Shown: piece after piece, positions 7,193 to 15,554 of the stretch
Position numbering within the stretch: the stretch's first letter is position 1
How the letters are laid out: every line of letters starts with the position of its first letter
Assembly: GCA_043813895.1 (NCBI GenBank)
Contig: JBDRKQ010000045.1
Location: 1-22,978 of the forward strand
Source: CAZTAR01 sp043813895
GTDB taxonomy: Bacteria > Planctomycetota > Phycisphaerae > UBA1845 > UTPLA1
DNA: 22,978 nucleotides
Direction: 5' to 3'
Translations under genes and position numbers: made by a program
The notes under the pieces: generated by a model
What the model was told of the DNA's origin: nothing
The model's input: the letters and a program-made list of their open reading frames with translations, nothing else
The model's database searches: none

Positions 7193-8488
7193 CTACGGTT
7201 TGCCTTTCGCTGTGCCTGGGCTCGGCGCTGGCGTCGCCGGTGTCCCGATTTCGATGCAGACCATCTTCGTCATGTCGCGCAGAATCAATCGGCCGTCCGA
7301 GATCGCCATGGGAGCCCATACGTCGTGCCCGTGAAGGACCTGCGCCGATGCGAGCTCGCGATACTCGGTCGTGTTTGCCTCGACCAGTCGGAGCATCCCG
7401 GTCTTGCCCTCGAGGAGGTAGAAGAGCCCATCGGCGAGAATGAAACTACCCAGTCCGAACGACGCCTTGCCCTGGCTCGTCCAGACCTCGTTTCCGTCCA
7501 GGTCCATGCAGGTGAACAAGCCGCGTTTCTTCTTGCCGATGGCGAACAGATGATTTTGATAGAGGATGGGTGTGTGTACTTCCGAGTTCCATTCCGTCTC
7601 CCCCCAATCGAAGACCGTCTCGGTCGCGAAGCCGCTGTCGTTCTTGCGGACGCGCACCATGATGCTGCCCGCATCGTACCCGGATGTCATGAACACGCGA
7701 TCGTCGCCAACTGCGATAGGCGACGGCGCCACGGCCACGTTAAACTTACGGGGATGAAACCAGAGCAGCTCGCCGTTCTCCGCCGAGACCCCCATGGGCC
7801 CGAACAGCGTACACCACAAGTACTGCTTGACGCCGCAAAGCGTTGCCGGCACGACCGACGCGTGTGACAACGGCCACTTCTCCGGGTTGGGCGTCCGCCA
7901 GATTTCCTTGCCGGTTGCTTTGTCCAGAGCAACCATCAACGCGTCGCCGCCGGGGGCGATGATGACGCGGTCCGGCTCGATCAGTGGGCATTGACCGTTG
8001 TACCACGGTGGGATCATGCTGTTGTACGCGCTGTCCTTGCCCGCCAGCTTCTTCCGCCATAGCTCTTTTCCTGTCGCGGCATCCAACGCGTGAAAGACAC
8101 ACTTGGGATCAAGAGAGAATACGTACTTCCCGTCGACGGCCGGCACGATCCGCGTAATGCCGTGATTGGGGCGAATCAGCCGCTTCTCCTCGAATCGCCA
8201 CAGTTCCTTCCCGTCTGAGAAGGTCAGGCACCTGACGAGCCACGTCTTGCTCTTCTCGTCGTAGTCGTTGAAGTACACACGACCTTTGTGGATGGCCGCG
8301 GCCGAATAACCCTGACACGCCTCGACTGACCAGACTACCTTCGGACCGCCCTCAGGCCATTTCCGAAACAAGCCCGTCTCGCGAGAGATGTTGTCCCGCC
8401 GTGGCCCGCGAAACTGCGGCCAGTCTTCCGCCGCCGCGGATACCGTCAGTGCAACGACGATCGCCAACGCTGATAGAGAGTATCTCAT
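7193..8488 (-). CDS. Exported PQQ-like beta-propeller protein (second of pair)
   Basis: A 431-residue protein with a clear Sec signal peptide (Met-Arg, hydrophobic 'LSALAIVVALTV', Ala-X-Ala near 'SAAAED'). It is followed by the 'DWPQFRGP' opening common in planctomycete PQQ-like propellers. Repeats such as 'DAATGKELWRKKL', 'DKATGKEIWRTPN' and 'SAENGELLWFHP' are the tryptophan-docking blades of the BamB/quinoprotein dehydrogenase fold. No cytochrome c motif (CxxCH) or catalytic acid cluster is obvious, so this is probably a binding or scaffold propeller rather than a proven dehydrogenase. The ATG at 8488 directly precedes the signal peptide and has AGGA upstream. A longer frame from 8593 would add 35 Arg-rich residues encoded partly by a palindromic repeat, and is rejected. 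The C-terminal tail is Pro/Ala-rich. Confidence 0.85.
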   Translation of the reverse strand: MRYSLSALAIVVALTVSAAAEDWPQFRGPRRDNISRETGLFRKWPEGGPKVVWSVEACQGYSAAAIHKGRVYFNDYDEKSKTWLVRCLTFSDGKELWRFEEKRLIRPNHGITRIVPAVDGKYVFSLDPKCVFHALDAATGKELWRKKLAGKDSAYNSMIPPWYNGQCPLIEPDRVIIAPGGDALMVALDKATGKEIWRTPNPEKWPLSHASVVPATLCGVKQYLWCTLFGPMGVSAENGELLWFHPRKFNVAVAPSPIAVGDDRVFMTSGYDAGSIMVRVRKNDSGFATETVFDWGETEWNSEVHTPILYQNHLFAIGKKKRGLFTCMDLDGNEVWTSQGKASFGLGSFILADGLFYLLEGKTGMLRLVEANTTEYRELASAQVLHGHDVWAPMAISDGRLILRDMTKMVCIEIGTPATPAPSPGTAKGKP

Positions 8489-8590
8489 ACGCTGTCCTGT
8501 TGTAGGAGTCTGCTCTTGAGGGCCGGTCCTGTTCCGCCAACGCCTCAGCACTGTGAGGCCAACTCTGTGGCACCGCCTTCGCGCGTGTGG

Positions 8591-8609
8591 CACAGGCGTC
8601 TCGCCTGTG
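8591..8609. repeat. Palindromic repeat CACAGGCG-TCT-CGCCTGTG
   Basis: A perfect 8-bp inverted repeat with a 3-nt loop, between the two PQQ-like genes. I recall the same core (AGGCGAGACGCCTGTG on the other strand) as a high-copy intergenic repeat in planctomycete genomes; that is memory, not a search result. Confidence 0.7.
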
Positions 8610-8674
8610 GCGCTCGTGTAGGCGGGATATTCTCACCGCTGACCCTGGGCGTGCGGAGCGCGCCCTATCGTGCT

Positions 8675-10024
8675 TCAATCTTCACTCAATGCCTCACCCA
8701 CGTCCAGAGCCATGATGTGCTTACGATCCCGCACGTATAGCGTTTTTCCGGCCAATGTTGGGGCGGTCAGGGAATATTTCTCCGTAATCGTGCATTGCGA
8801 GTGTACATTCAACTTCTCGGGCGTCACGGTGGCGAGTGTGAGTCGGCCATTCTGATCGAGGGTGATCAGCTTGCCGTCACCATATACGCAAGACGCCTCC
8901 GGATACCCGCGCCTGGCCCAGACGCGTTTGCCCGTCTTCATGTTGACACACATTAAAAGTCGGTCGGTTGCGCCGAAGATGAAGTCGCCGACTCGCACGG
9001 GCGTCGGGATGCCTATCTTGATCTTTCTGTTGATCCACTGCTCCTCCGGCACCGTTTGACCGTCCTTCTCGGTGAGCTTGACCGCCAGGCCGAGCGTGCT
9101 CCCGCTGTGCGATGTGTAGAACAGCAGACTTCGCTTTTCGTTCCAGACAGGCGTCATCTCGCGCGCGATTACTGGGTGGTGCCACATAAGGTAACCATTG
9201 TTCGGATCCACCCCGATCAAACCCCTTCTCGTGGAAAACACAAGCTGATCGCCGCCGGCAAAGCGGATCAGGATCGGCGACGAGAAGCCAATCCTGAAAT
9301 CCAGGCCCTTCCAGATCATCTCGCCGGTTGCCTGCTTGAACGCCGCTAGAGTCTGGCCTTCCATCTTCCCCAATGTCTCGACCCTCGGCACACGAAACTC
9401 CTCCGAATCTTCCTCGGGCCGCTCTTGATCGATAGCGAGGATGATCATGTCCTTGTAGGCGATAGGGCTGCAGCAGTAGCCACAGTTGCGGCCGAGCGGG
9501 GCGTTGAACTCGCTGACCAGATCATGTTTCCACAGAACCTTCCCAGTCTTCTTGTCAAAGCAGTGCAGCACCGAGCGCGAGCCAACCGCAAAGAGACGAT
9601 CTCCCACGATCAGGGGCGTCGAGTTCGGACCCTGGCCGCCCCATCTCTCGTCCGGCTTTTCCACGAGTGGCGCCGGGTTCTCGTGCTGCCACACCTGCTT
9701 CCCCGTCTTCGCATCCAACGCGACGGTGAATTCCTCCGGCGTGGTCATGGTCTTGCGATACATCGTGTACAAGACGCCGTTGTCAACCACGATGCCCGAG
9801 TATCCGACACCCAATTCCTTGTGCCACAGGCGGTTCGGCCCGTCCTTCGGCCATTCTTCCGCAAGCCCTTTGGTCTTGACTCTGAAGTTGCGATTCGGTC
9901 CGCCCCACTGCGACCATTGGCCGAGAGCAGGATCACCGAGGAAGAACGCGATCGCTGCAATAGCACAGGCTGCAAATGCCGAGAACCGCGGCGATTTCGT
10001 GGCATCCTCAACATCAGTCCTCAT
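8675..10024 (-). CDS. Exported PQQ-like beta-propeller protein (first of pair)
   Basis: A 449-residue protein, paralogous in style to the next gene downstream. It has an N-terminal basic region, then a hydrophobic signal segment (about 14-35, 'FAACAIAAIAFFLG') with a plausible cleavage site after 'ALG'. The mature part opens 'QWSQWGGPNRN' and carries PQQ-type blades ('DAKTGKQVWQHEN', 'DKKTGKVLWKHDL', 'KQATGEMIWKGLD', 'NMKTGKRVWARRG'). No heme motif is seen. GGAGAC lies 3-8 nt before the ATG at 10024. The two propeller genes are 186 bp apart with a palindromic repeat between them, so co-transcription is possible but not shown. Their position beside the redox operon may be meaningful, for example as periplasmic partners of the Tat polyferredoxin. 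This is an inference from context only. Confidence 0.85.
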   Translation of the reverse strand: MRTDVEDATKSPRFSAFAACAIAAIAFFLGDPALGQWSQWGGPNRNFRVKTKGLAEEWPKDGPNRLWHKELGVGYSGIVVDNGVLYTMYRKTMTTPEEFTVALDAKTGKQVWQHENPAPLVEKPDERWGGQGPNSTPLIVGDRLFAVGSRSVLHCFDKKTGKVLWKHDLVSEFNAPLGRNCGYCCSPIAYKDMIILAIDQERPEEDSEEFRVPRVETLGKMEGQTLAAFKQATGEMIWKGLDFRIGFSSPILIRFAGGDQLVFSTRRGLIGVDPNNGYLMWHHPVIAREMTPVWNEKRSLLFYTSHSGSTLGLAVKLTEKDGQTVPEEQWINRKIKIGIPTPVRVGDFIFGATDRLLMCVNMKTGKRVWARRGYPEASCVYGDGKLITLDQNGRLTLATVTPEKLNVHSQCTITEKYSLTAPTLAGKTLYVRDRKHIMALDVGEALSED

Positions 10025-10272
10025 GTCTCCGTCTCCAGGTTGCCCCGGCGCGGCAGGCGCGCGGACACCACGCGTCGAACCGCAGCAGGTACTATTCGCA
10101 TGAACGGACGGGGGTTGCCAATCTCACGTAATCGAGATGCCTTTGGGCGAGATCGACTGACACAGCCTGGGTGACGCCGGCGACACTCTCACGCACAGCA
10201 GTAAGGCGCGGAGCAGATGGCGACCACGATCGAGCGGCCGCGGACATCTTATCGCCGTTCCTCGCCGCCTCT

Positions 10273-10791
10273 TCAATCCTTCGTCGTCGTGCAGGAGTGC
10301 CAGTGCCTGACCAGGACGAGAATGCACCAGAGCCCGCCGATGGCGTAGCCGGCAACGGCGAACCAGTAGTGGTCGGGCCAGAGCGACGCTACGCTCTCGA
10401 CCGCGGTGCCGGCTGCCACGGCGTAGAACAGCAGGAACACAAGCATGAACGAGGCGAAGAAATAGCGGTCCACGTCTCGAAGCTTGTGCGTCCGGGCAAG
10501 CCAAGTCTCCCACGTAGTGACGCCTTCGATGTGCGGCTCGACATGCTCTTTCAGGAACCGGCCGGCTCGGATCACGCCGTTTTGCTCGGTGATGAAAGCC
10601 AGCATGAGCACGAGGATTACGAAGGGCATCGACGCCGAGGCGAACGTGCTCCCGAAAGCGCTCGCGGCGAAACCGGCCAGCGGAATGAACAACGCGCCGA
10701 GCACCAGGATCAAAAAGGTCCGCGCCTTGCCCGCGCGAATCTCCTCGCGGAGTGTCAGGTACTGCTGCTTCATGAATTCCTCTTCCGACAT
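10273..10791 (-). CDS. Small four-helix membrane protein of unknown function
   Basis: A 172-residue protein. After a short acidic/amphipathic N terminus ('MSEEEFMKQQYLTLREEIRAGK') there are four hydrophobic segments: about 25-45, 55-75, 110-130 and 142-162. The loop between helices two and three is polar ('EHVEPHIEGVTTWETWLARTHK'), and the C terminus is short with 'RHWHSCTTTKD'. The ATG at 10791 is preferred over a GTG five codons earlier because GGAGG lies 8 nt upstream of the ATG. I do not recognise the family. The next gene downstream on the same strand is a PQQ-like propeller 248 bp away. The shape is that of a small accessory or regulatory membrane protein, but no function can be assigned. 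Confidence 0.75.
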   Translation of the reverse strand: MSEEEFMKQQYLTLREEIRAGKARTFLILVLGALFIPLAGFAASAFGSTFASASMPFVILVLMLAFITEQNGVIRAGRFLKEHVEPHIEGVTTWETWLARTHKLRDVDRYFFASFMLVFLLFYAVAAGTAVESVASLWPDHYWFAVAGYAIGGLWCILVLVRHWHSCTTTKD

Positions 10792-11177
10792 GGATGCGGC
10801 CTCCACACGACTAGCCTGCGGCCAACGGCCGGGAAAAACGATTTACCAACAGCGAACCAACATCCCAGCATAACACCGAATCTCGCAAAGATCGAGCCCA
10901 AGAGGGAGAGAAAACCGGCCTGGCAACCTTCCAAACGCCGCTCGGGCAGAAAAGCCGCCGGCTTCAGCCCGCGCCCCCCCAGGGGCAGTCGCCAAGCCCG
11001 ATTTGAGGTCGCGCAGCCTGAGGCCGCCGTCTCGAATGACGCTTTCCGTCGCTGTCCTATTAAACCGGCACGTTCGGCAAGGGCAGATGCGTCCTGTCGC
11101 GGACAAGCTGGAGGGGCCCCACGGCCGCTTCGACCGCGACATCGAGACGGCCCTGGCGATCCTCCGGCGACAGGAGG
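10792..11177. other. 386-bp intergenic stretch without a supported gene
   Basis: No convincing coding region is seen on either strand. It holds a palindrome-type repeat at 10954-10973 (GGCTTCAGCCCGCG core, related to the perfect palindrome at 7063-7080) followed by a run of seven C. A 71-codon plus-strand frame (11003-11218) overlaps the end of the DUF2304-like gene and shows no ribosome site, so I do not call it. Confidence 0.5.
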
Positions 11178-11561
11178 TCACGCGGGCGGTTGAGGCTGCG
11201 ACGGGGATGCTGAAGTAGCGGGGCCGGCGGGCTCCTCCTCCGCCTCGGAAATCGCCAAATGTCTCACCAGCAGCGTGACTTGCCGCTGCACCCGGCGCAG
11301 CCGCAAGTACACCATCCAGAAGCCGACAAGCATGACGATGACCGCGCAGTACGAGACGAGGTCGGCCCCGCGGCCGATCCCGATTGCGCGGGCGACTTTC
11401 GACGTTGCCTGCGGCCAGGCGGTCGCCAGACAGACCAGCAGACATACGAAGGTCCACACCAGACACTCGCGGCGTGTCACCCATCCCTTGAGCATGGCGA
11501 GGACCATGCCCAGTGCCAGGCAGGGGACGATAACCAGGACGACGATCTGGAAGAAGTTCAT
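11178..11561 (-). CDS. DUF2304-like small membrane protein, partner of GT2
   Basis: A 127-residue protein with three hydrophobic segments: about 4-24, 34-49 and 68-85. A basic stretch follows ('YLRLRRVQRQVTLLVRHLAI'), and then a Glu/Pro/Ser-rich tail. This size and layout match the DUF2304 family, which is typically encoded next to DPM1-like glycosyltransferases and is thought to help anchor or modulate them. Its ATG overlaps the stop of the upstream glycosyltransferase (ATGA), which strongly supports the pairing. The family role is not settled, so 'partner' is an inference from context. No catalytic residues are evident. Confidence 0.75.
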   Translation of the reverse strand: MNFFQIVVLVIVPCLALGMVLAMLKGWVTRRECLVWTFVCLLVCLATAWPQATSKVARAIGIGRGADLVSYCAVIVMLVGFWMVYLRLRRVQRQVTLLVRHLAISEAEEEPAGPATSASPSQPQPPA

Positions 11562-12268
11562 CGTACGACTCTCCCGACGAGGTAGTGGAACAGGATGCGA
11601 AGCGCACCGCGGGAAGACTGACCCTTGTTCAACGAGTATTGCGTGTAGTGTACCTTGACCGGCACCTCCCGGTACGGCAGCCCGGACCGAACAATGAAGT
11701 CGATCAGTTCGGATGCGTGGGCCATCCGATCCAGCCTGATATCGATCTGCTCGGCGGCGCGGCGAGAGAACCCCCGGAGGCCGTTATGCGCGTCGGTCAG
11801 CGAAACGCCGTTGATGAGTCGTGTAAACGCGACGGCGAGCCGCAGCATGATCCGACGGGACATCGGCAGGTCGATCGCCTGTCCCAGGAACCGAGAGCCC
11901 AGCGTGATCTCACACTCGCCCCGGCGGAGCGGCTCCACCAGGGCGGCGATGCTCTCGCAATCGTGTTGTCCGTCCGCGTCGAAGGTCACCACGAACCGGG
12001 CGCCGCGGCTGAGGGCGAACTCGATGCCGGTCTGAAGTGCCGCACCTTGCCCCCGGTTCACAGCGTGGCGGAGCAGGTATCTCACCTTCCCCCGGGCGGC
12101 GTCGTACGTCCCGTCGGTGGAACCGTCATCCACGACGACCACGTTTGCGTAGCCGGCCTGCCGCAACTGCCGCAGCACATCCCCGATCGGCGTGGCTTCG
12201 TTGTAGGCGGGTACGACGACGAATACGCCCTCGGAAAGGTCTGCCGCCGTTGTCGGAGCATCGCTCAT
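11558..12268 (-). CDS. DPM1-like family 2 glycosyltransferase
   Basis: A 236-residue GT-A fold transferase, probably moving a sugar from a nucleotide donor onto polyprenyl phosphate at the cytoplasmic face of the membrane. The N-terminal core is 'VFVVVPAYNEATPIGDVL', then VDDGSTDGT (46-54) for nucleotide binding, 'NRGQGAALQTG', and the metal-binding DADGQH (97-102). 'GSRF' and 'DAHNGLRGFSR' are the later DPM-type signatures. There is no C-terminal TM domain, unlike larger GtrB-type enzymes. The adjoining DUF2304-like membrane protein, translated with an ATGA overlap, may provide the membrane contact. The acceptor and sugar cannot be told from sequence. Confidence 0.9.
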   Translation of the reverse strand: MSDAPTTAADLSEGVFVVVPAYNEATPIGDVLRQLRQAGYANVVVVDDGSTDGTYDAARGKVRYLLRHAVNRGQGAALQTGIEFALSRGARFVVTFDADGQHDCESIAALVEPLRRGECEITLGSRFLGQAIDLPMSRRIMLRLAVAFTRLINGVSLTDAHNGLRGFSRRAAEQIDIRLDRMAHASELIDFIVRSGLPYREVPVKVHYTQYSLNKGQSSRGALRILFHYLVGRVVR

Positions 12269-12366
12269 GGCCGTCCGAATCCGCGAGAGAATGAACTATT
12301 GACCCCATGCCGACAAAGGCCGCCGACAACCGGGGATTAGATTACCGAGAACAGCGCCAATAGTTT

Positions 12367-12396
12367 ATTGTATCCAAGCGTGCAGTCTCGCGTCAC
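12367..12396 (-). promoter_or_regulatory. Candidate promoter for the DPM1-like/DUF2304 operon
   Basis: On the minus strand, GTGACG (12396-12391) is followed after 18 nt by TACAAT (12372-12367), a five-of-six match to the -10 consensus. It lies about 100 nt before the ATG at 12268 in the only AT-rich patch of the gap. The -35 matches four of six. Confidence 0.35.
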
Positions 12397-12585
12397 CCTC
12401 GCGGCCCGAGATCCGCCTGATGGGATCAGCGCGGCGGTGGATCATCGATACGCTTCGGTCGGCGTTCCGGTCTTATGGGACACGCATGACGCGTAGGAAG
12501 CCGGGAAACCGACAGAGTGGCGTTGCGGGGCATGGTGCCGGCGTTCGCAACGGAACGTCGGCGAGAGGTCCGCACGGATGCCGCT

Positions 12586-12599
12586 GGCGGCTTGCCGCC
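12586..12599. repeat. Short palindrome GGCGGC-TT-GCCGCC
   Basis: A perfect 6-bp inverted repeat with a TT loop, embedded in CTGGCGGCTTGCCGCCGG. It shares the form CTGGCRGC-TT-GCYGCCRG with the palindrome at 15768-15785, suggesting a common repeat family. Confidence 0.55.
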
Positions 12600-12720
12600 G
12601 GAGCGATTTCACGCCGAGAGTCGGCGCTGGCAAACGCCTGCCGCGACTCGCCGGAGCTGACTTGCGCGAAGGCCGAACTTGAACCGATGAACCCCTGTGG
12701 ACCCAACTGACCTTGCAGTG

Positions 12721-13701
12721 ATGACCGATCATGTCAGCCTTGTGATTCCCGGTCGCGACTGTGCGCGGACCATCCGCCAGTGTCTCGGCTCGGTCGTGCC
12801 GCTGCTGGAGCAGCCGGACTGTTTGCTGACGGAGATCATCTTCGTCGACGACGGATCGACCGACGGAACGCGCGAGATCGTCGGCGAGTTTCCCGTGACA
12901 TTGCTCGATGGCGTTGGCCGCGGCGCGGGCGCAGCGCGGAACCTTGGCTGGCGGACCGCAAACCATGCCCTGATTTGGTTCATCGACTCCGATTGCGTCG
13001 CGGAGCCGGACGCACTGGCTCGGTTGCTGCCCGATATGAGCGACAAGCAGGTCGGCGGCGTCGGCGGCAGCTACGGCAACATGGCCGCCGATTCTCTCCT
13101 GGGCTGTCTCATCCACGAGGAAATCGTCGAGCGGCACCGGGCGATGCCCAAACGCGTGAACTTTCTCGCCACGTTCAACGTGCTGTACCGCCGCTCCATC
13201 CTGGAGCAGATCGGGGGGTTCGACGAGCGGTTCCTCAAGGGGCAGGATGCGGAGTTGGCCTTCCGCGTGATGGAGGCGGGCTACGAGCTGCGCTTCGAGA
13301 TCGACTCGCGTGTGAAGCACTTCCACCCGACCCGGTTGTGGAGCTACCTGCGAACGCAACGTCAACAGGGATACTGGCGCGTCTGGCTGCACCTTCGCCA
13401 CCACGGCCACTCGAGAGGCGATTCCTACAGCAGTCTGCTGGACCACGTGCAGCCGCCGCTGGCCGTGCTCGCCGTCGCCGCGTTGCCGCTGATGCTCGTG
13501 CCGTCGTCCTACTTCCGGTGGATCGCGCCCGTGCTGCTATTGTTGCTCGGTTCTGCCTCGATCCCGATGACGCTTCGGCTTCTAGCGCGGCTTCGCGAAC
13601 CTCGCTATCTCCTGTATGCCGTGATGAGCTTCGTGAGGGCCTTCTGGCGGGGTCTCGGGATGGTGCATGGGACATTGGCTTACCTCGGTCGAAGAGAATG
13701 A
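12721..13701 (+). CDS. GT2 glycosyltransferase with C-terminal membrane segments
   Basis: A 326-residue transferase for building a polysaccharide repeat. The GT-A core starts 'HVSLVIPGRDCARTIRQ'. The nucleotide-binding VDDGSTDGT is at 42-50 and the metal-binding DSD at 89-91. 'FLKGQDAEL' near 178 is in the position of the catalytic ED-type acid. Two or three hydrophobic segments at the C terminus (about 243-290) suggest membrane attachment. I chose the ATG at 12721; a GTG eight codons upstream (12697) is the alternative, and neither has a strong ribosome site. The stop overlaps the next gene's ATG (ATGA), so the genes form an operon. The sugar specificity is unknown. Confidence 0.85.
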   Translation: MTDHVSLVIPGRDCARTIRQCLGSVVPLLEQPDCLLTEIIFVDDGSTDGTREIVGEFPVTLLDGVGRGAGAARNLGWRTANHALIWFIDSDCVAEPDALARLLPDMSDKQVGGVGGSYGNMAADSLLGCLIHEEIVERHRAMPKRVNFLATFNVLYRRSILEQIGGFDERFLKGQDAELAFRVMEAGYELRFEIDSRVKHFHPTRLWSYLRTQRQQGYWRVWLHLRHHGHSRGDSYSSLLDHVQPPLAVLAVAALPLMLVPSSYFRWIAPVLLLLLGSASIPMTLRLLARLREPRYLLYAVMSFVRAFWRGLGMVHGTLAYLGRRE

Positions 13702-14714
13702 TGCAGGAACCGCCACAAGTTTCCGTCGTCATCCCGACGTGCGACCGCCGCGGCGTGCTGGCGCGGTGCCTCAGTTCCCTGGTGAGCCAGACGCACGCTT
13801 CTTTCGAGATCATCGTCGTCGATGACGGCTCGGTGGATGACACGCCCGTCTTCCTGCAGGCGTTTGCGGACGAGCACCCGGGCTTGCGGTTTTGCTGGCT
13901 GAGAAACGAAGAGCGGCTTGGTGCGAACCCGAGCCGGAACCGTGGCATCCGCGAGGCGGCCGGCGAGTTTGTCGCCTTCATAGATAGCGATTGCGCCGCC
14001 GCGGAGGATTGGCTGGAGCGGCTCATGCACGGCTTCTCCAGCGAACGGGTGGGGGCGGTCACCGGTTTGGTGAGAGACCCGCTTCCGACGAACATCTACG
14101 AGCTGACATTCAAAGGGACCCATCGGCTTGGACGTCCAGGCGCCGCCCGCCGCCTCGTCGGCGGAAACATGTGCATTCGCCGGGAATTGCTGCTCGAGTA
14201 TCCACTCGACGAGGACCTCAAACATAGTTGCGATGAAGAGGGAGTCTTCCTCAGGCTCCGCGCTGGAGGCTACGAACAGCGTGTCGTGCCCGAGGCCGTG
14301 GTTGATCACGAACACTACTACACGCGGCAGTCGTTCTTCCGGCAGGCGCGGCAAGGCAGCGAATCGGCGGCTCGCCTCGTGTACAAGTACTACCTGCCCC
14401 AGCGGTTGGACATGCTCCCATTCATGCTGGCCTACGCGTCCTTGCCATTGATCCTGGCGGATGTGCGTTTGGCCGCGGCGCCCGGTTTCTTCTTCGCGGC
14501 GGCACTCGCGGCCATCGCCTACAACGATCTGTTTCGCAAGGGGAAGACGATCGGCGAGACGCTGCGGTCGTTCCCTGTCCTGCTCGCCTACTACCATGTG
14601 CGCCTCTGCGGTTACATTGTGGAGACGATCCGACTGCGATTGTGCAGACACGGCCTCCGGCGCGTCCGACTCGACAAGGCTCCTGACGCGGCACCCGATG
14701 CGAGCGCGGGTTGA
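13698..14714 (+). CDS. GT2 glycosyltransferase, second of three in operon
   Basis: A 338-residue GT-A enzyme that opens 'VSVVIPTCDRRGVLARCL'. It carries VDDGS at 41-45 and DSD at 96-98, then 'GGNMCIRRELLLEYPLDEDL', in which the last acidic pair fits the catalytic base region. Hydrophobic stretches near 238-275 suggest membrane association, and the tail is basic. Two ATGs stand side by side at 13698 and 13701. The first overlaps the preceding stop (ATGA) and is chosen. A long open frame extends in phase back to 12780 inside the previous gene, but that part reads as a shadow (Arg/Ala-rich, no domain). Donor and acceptor are unknown. Confidence 0.85.
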   Translation: MMQEPPQVSVVIPTCDRRGVLARCLSSLVSQTHASFEIIVVDDGSVDDTPVFLQAFADEHPGLRFCWLRNEERLGANPSRNRGIREAAGEFVAFIDSDCAAAEDWLERLMHGFSSERVGAVTGLVRDPLPTNIYELTFKGTHRLGRPGAARRLVGGNMCIRRELLLEYPLDEDLKHSCDEEGVFLRLRAGGYEQRVVPEAVVDHEHYYTRQSFFRQARQGSESAARLVYKYYLPQRLDMLPFMLAYASLPLILADVRLAAAPGFFFAAALAAIAYNDLFRKGKTIGETLRSFPVLLAYYHVRLCGYIVETIRLRLCRHGLRRVRLDKAPDAAPDASAG

Positions 14715-14736
14715 TGGCTTTGGATACGGACGACGG

Positions 14737-15531
14737 ATGATGAACACCTCAACGGACAAGCCGGTGGTCAGCATTGTGATCGCGACCTTTGCGCGCCTGG
14801 ACCGGCTGAAGCGCTGCATTGCCGCCGTTCGCAAGAACGTGAGTCTCTTGCACGAAGTGATCGTGGTCGGCGGGGGGGCGGGCGACGGCACCGAGGACTG
14901 GGTCGAAGCACAGCGGGACATCCGCTTTATCCGGGAGACGCGGCGTGAAGGCGCGTGCCGGGCCTACAACAAGGGCTTCCGCGCGGCCGTCGGCACGCAC
15001 GTCATGTGGCTGAATGACGACGCCTATCCGCTGCGAGGTTCGGTCGAAGCGGCGGTCCGCATGATCGAACACCCGGACAACGCCGACGTTGGCATGGTGG
15101 CGTTCTATCACAACTTTGATCGCCGGCGGAACAGGCTTGATTCGTTCGAGCACGCCGGGGCGACCTATAGCATCTTCAACGTGCGCGGCACGCCGTATGC
15201 GAACTTCGGCCTGCTGCGCCGCGACCTTCTCGAGCAACTCGACTATCTAGACGAGCGGTATTATTTCTGCGCCTGGGACCCGGACCTTTCGCTGAAGGTG
15301 CAGCGGCTGGCGAAGCTCGCGGTCGTCGGTTGCCGGGGCGCCCTTGTCTATCACGAGGAATTGATCGACGACCGGAAGCAGGAAGACTTAGCCGTGATGG
15401 AGGCGGACAACGCGAAGCTGTTCGCCAAGTGGCGATTGCCGGAGAAGGACTCGTATCTGGATCCCGCGCTGGCGTACCGGCGGGCGATGCGGAAGCGGGC
15501 GCTCGCTTGCGATCCGCCTGTCGACGGTTGA
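14737..15531 (+). CDS. GT2-like glycosyltransferase with altered nucleotide-binding motif
   Basis: A 264-residue protein of the rhamnosyltransferase-like GT2 type. The N terminus reads 'VVSIVIATFARLDRLKRCI' and the metal site WLNDDAYP (91-98) is intact. Where relatives have VDDGSxDGT, this protein has VGGGAGDGT (44-52), so the usual uridine-binding acids are absent. Later 'RGTPYANFGLLRRDLL' and 'FCAWDPDLSLKVQRLA' match GT2 C-terminal halves, with the D-P-D acid in the catalytic position. There are no membrane segments. Adjacent ATGs at 14737 and 14740 follow a GGACGACGG ribosome-like site. An ATG at 14698, overlapping the end of the previous gene, is less likely. It may be active with a relaxed or different donor, or be degenerate. 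Confidence 0.8.
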   Translation: MMNTSTDKPVVSIVIATFARLDRLKRCIAAVRKNVSLLHEVIVVGGGAGDGTEDWVEAQRDIRFIRETRREGACRAYNKGFRAAVGTHVMWLNDDAYPLRGSVEAAVRMIEHPDNADVGMVAFYHNFDRRRNRLDSFEHAGATYSIFNVRGTPYANFGLLRRDLLEQLDYLDERYYFCAWDPDLSLKVQRLAKLAVVGCRGALVYHEELIDDRKQEDLAVMEADNAKLFAKWRLPEKDSYLDPALAYRRAMRKRALACDPPVDG

Positions 15532-15554
15532 GCGCGGCTCCAAACTCCGACAAG

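Larger units (their letters stand above)
12269..12720. other. Divergent intergenic region between the two glycosyltransferase units
   Basis: About 450 bp separate the minus-strand and plus-strand glycosyltransferase genes. It contains an AT-rich patch with a candidate minus-strand promoter (12367-12396) and a small palindrome GGCGGC-TT-GCCGCC (12586-12599) of the same type as the one at 15768-15785. Open frames here are short or are shadows of the neighbouring genes, so no gene is called. Confidence 0.5.

Noticed and set aside
6109..7443. Plus-strand open frame of 444 codons
   Set aside because: It spans the antisense of the NHL-like gene, the hairpin array and part of a propeller gene, so it cannot be one protein-coding unit.
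11003..11218. 71-codon plus-strand frame with a plausible helical C terminus
   Set aside because: It overlaps the DUF2304-like gene, lacks a ribosome site and has no recognisable domain.
12442..13446. Minus-strand open frame of 334 codons
   Set aside because: Antisense to the first plus-strand glycosyltransferase, whose GT2 motifs are clear.
13680..14921. Minus-strand open frame of 413 codons
   Set aside because: It crosses two plus-strand glycosyltransferase genes with overlapping starts; shadow of their codon bias.
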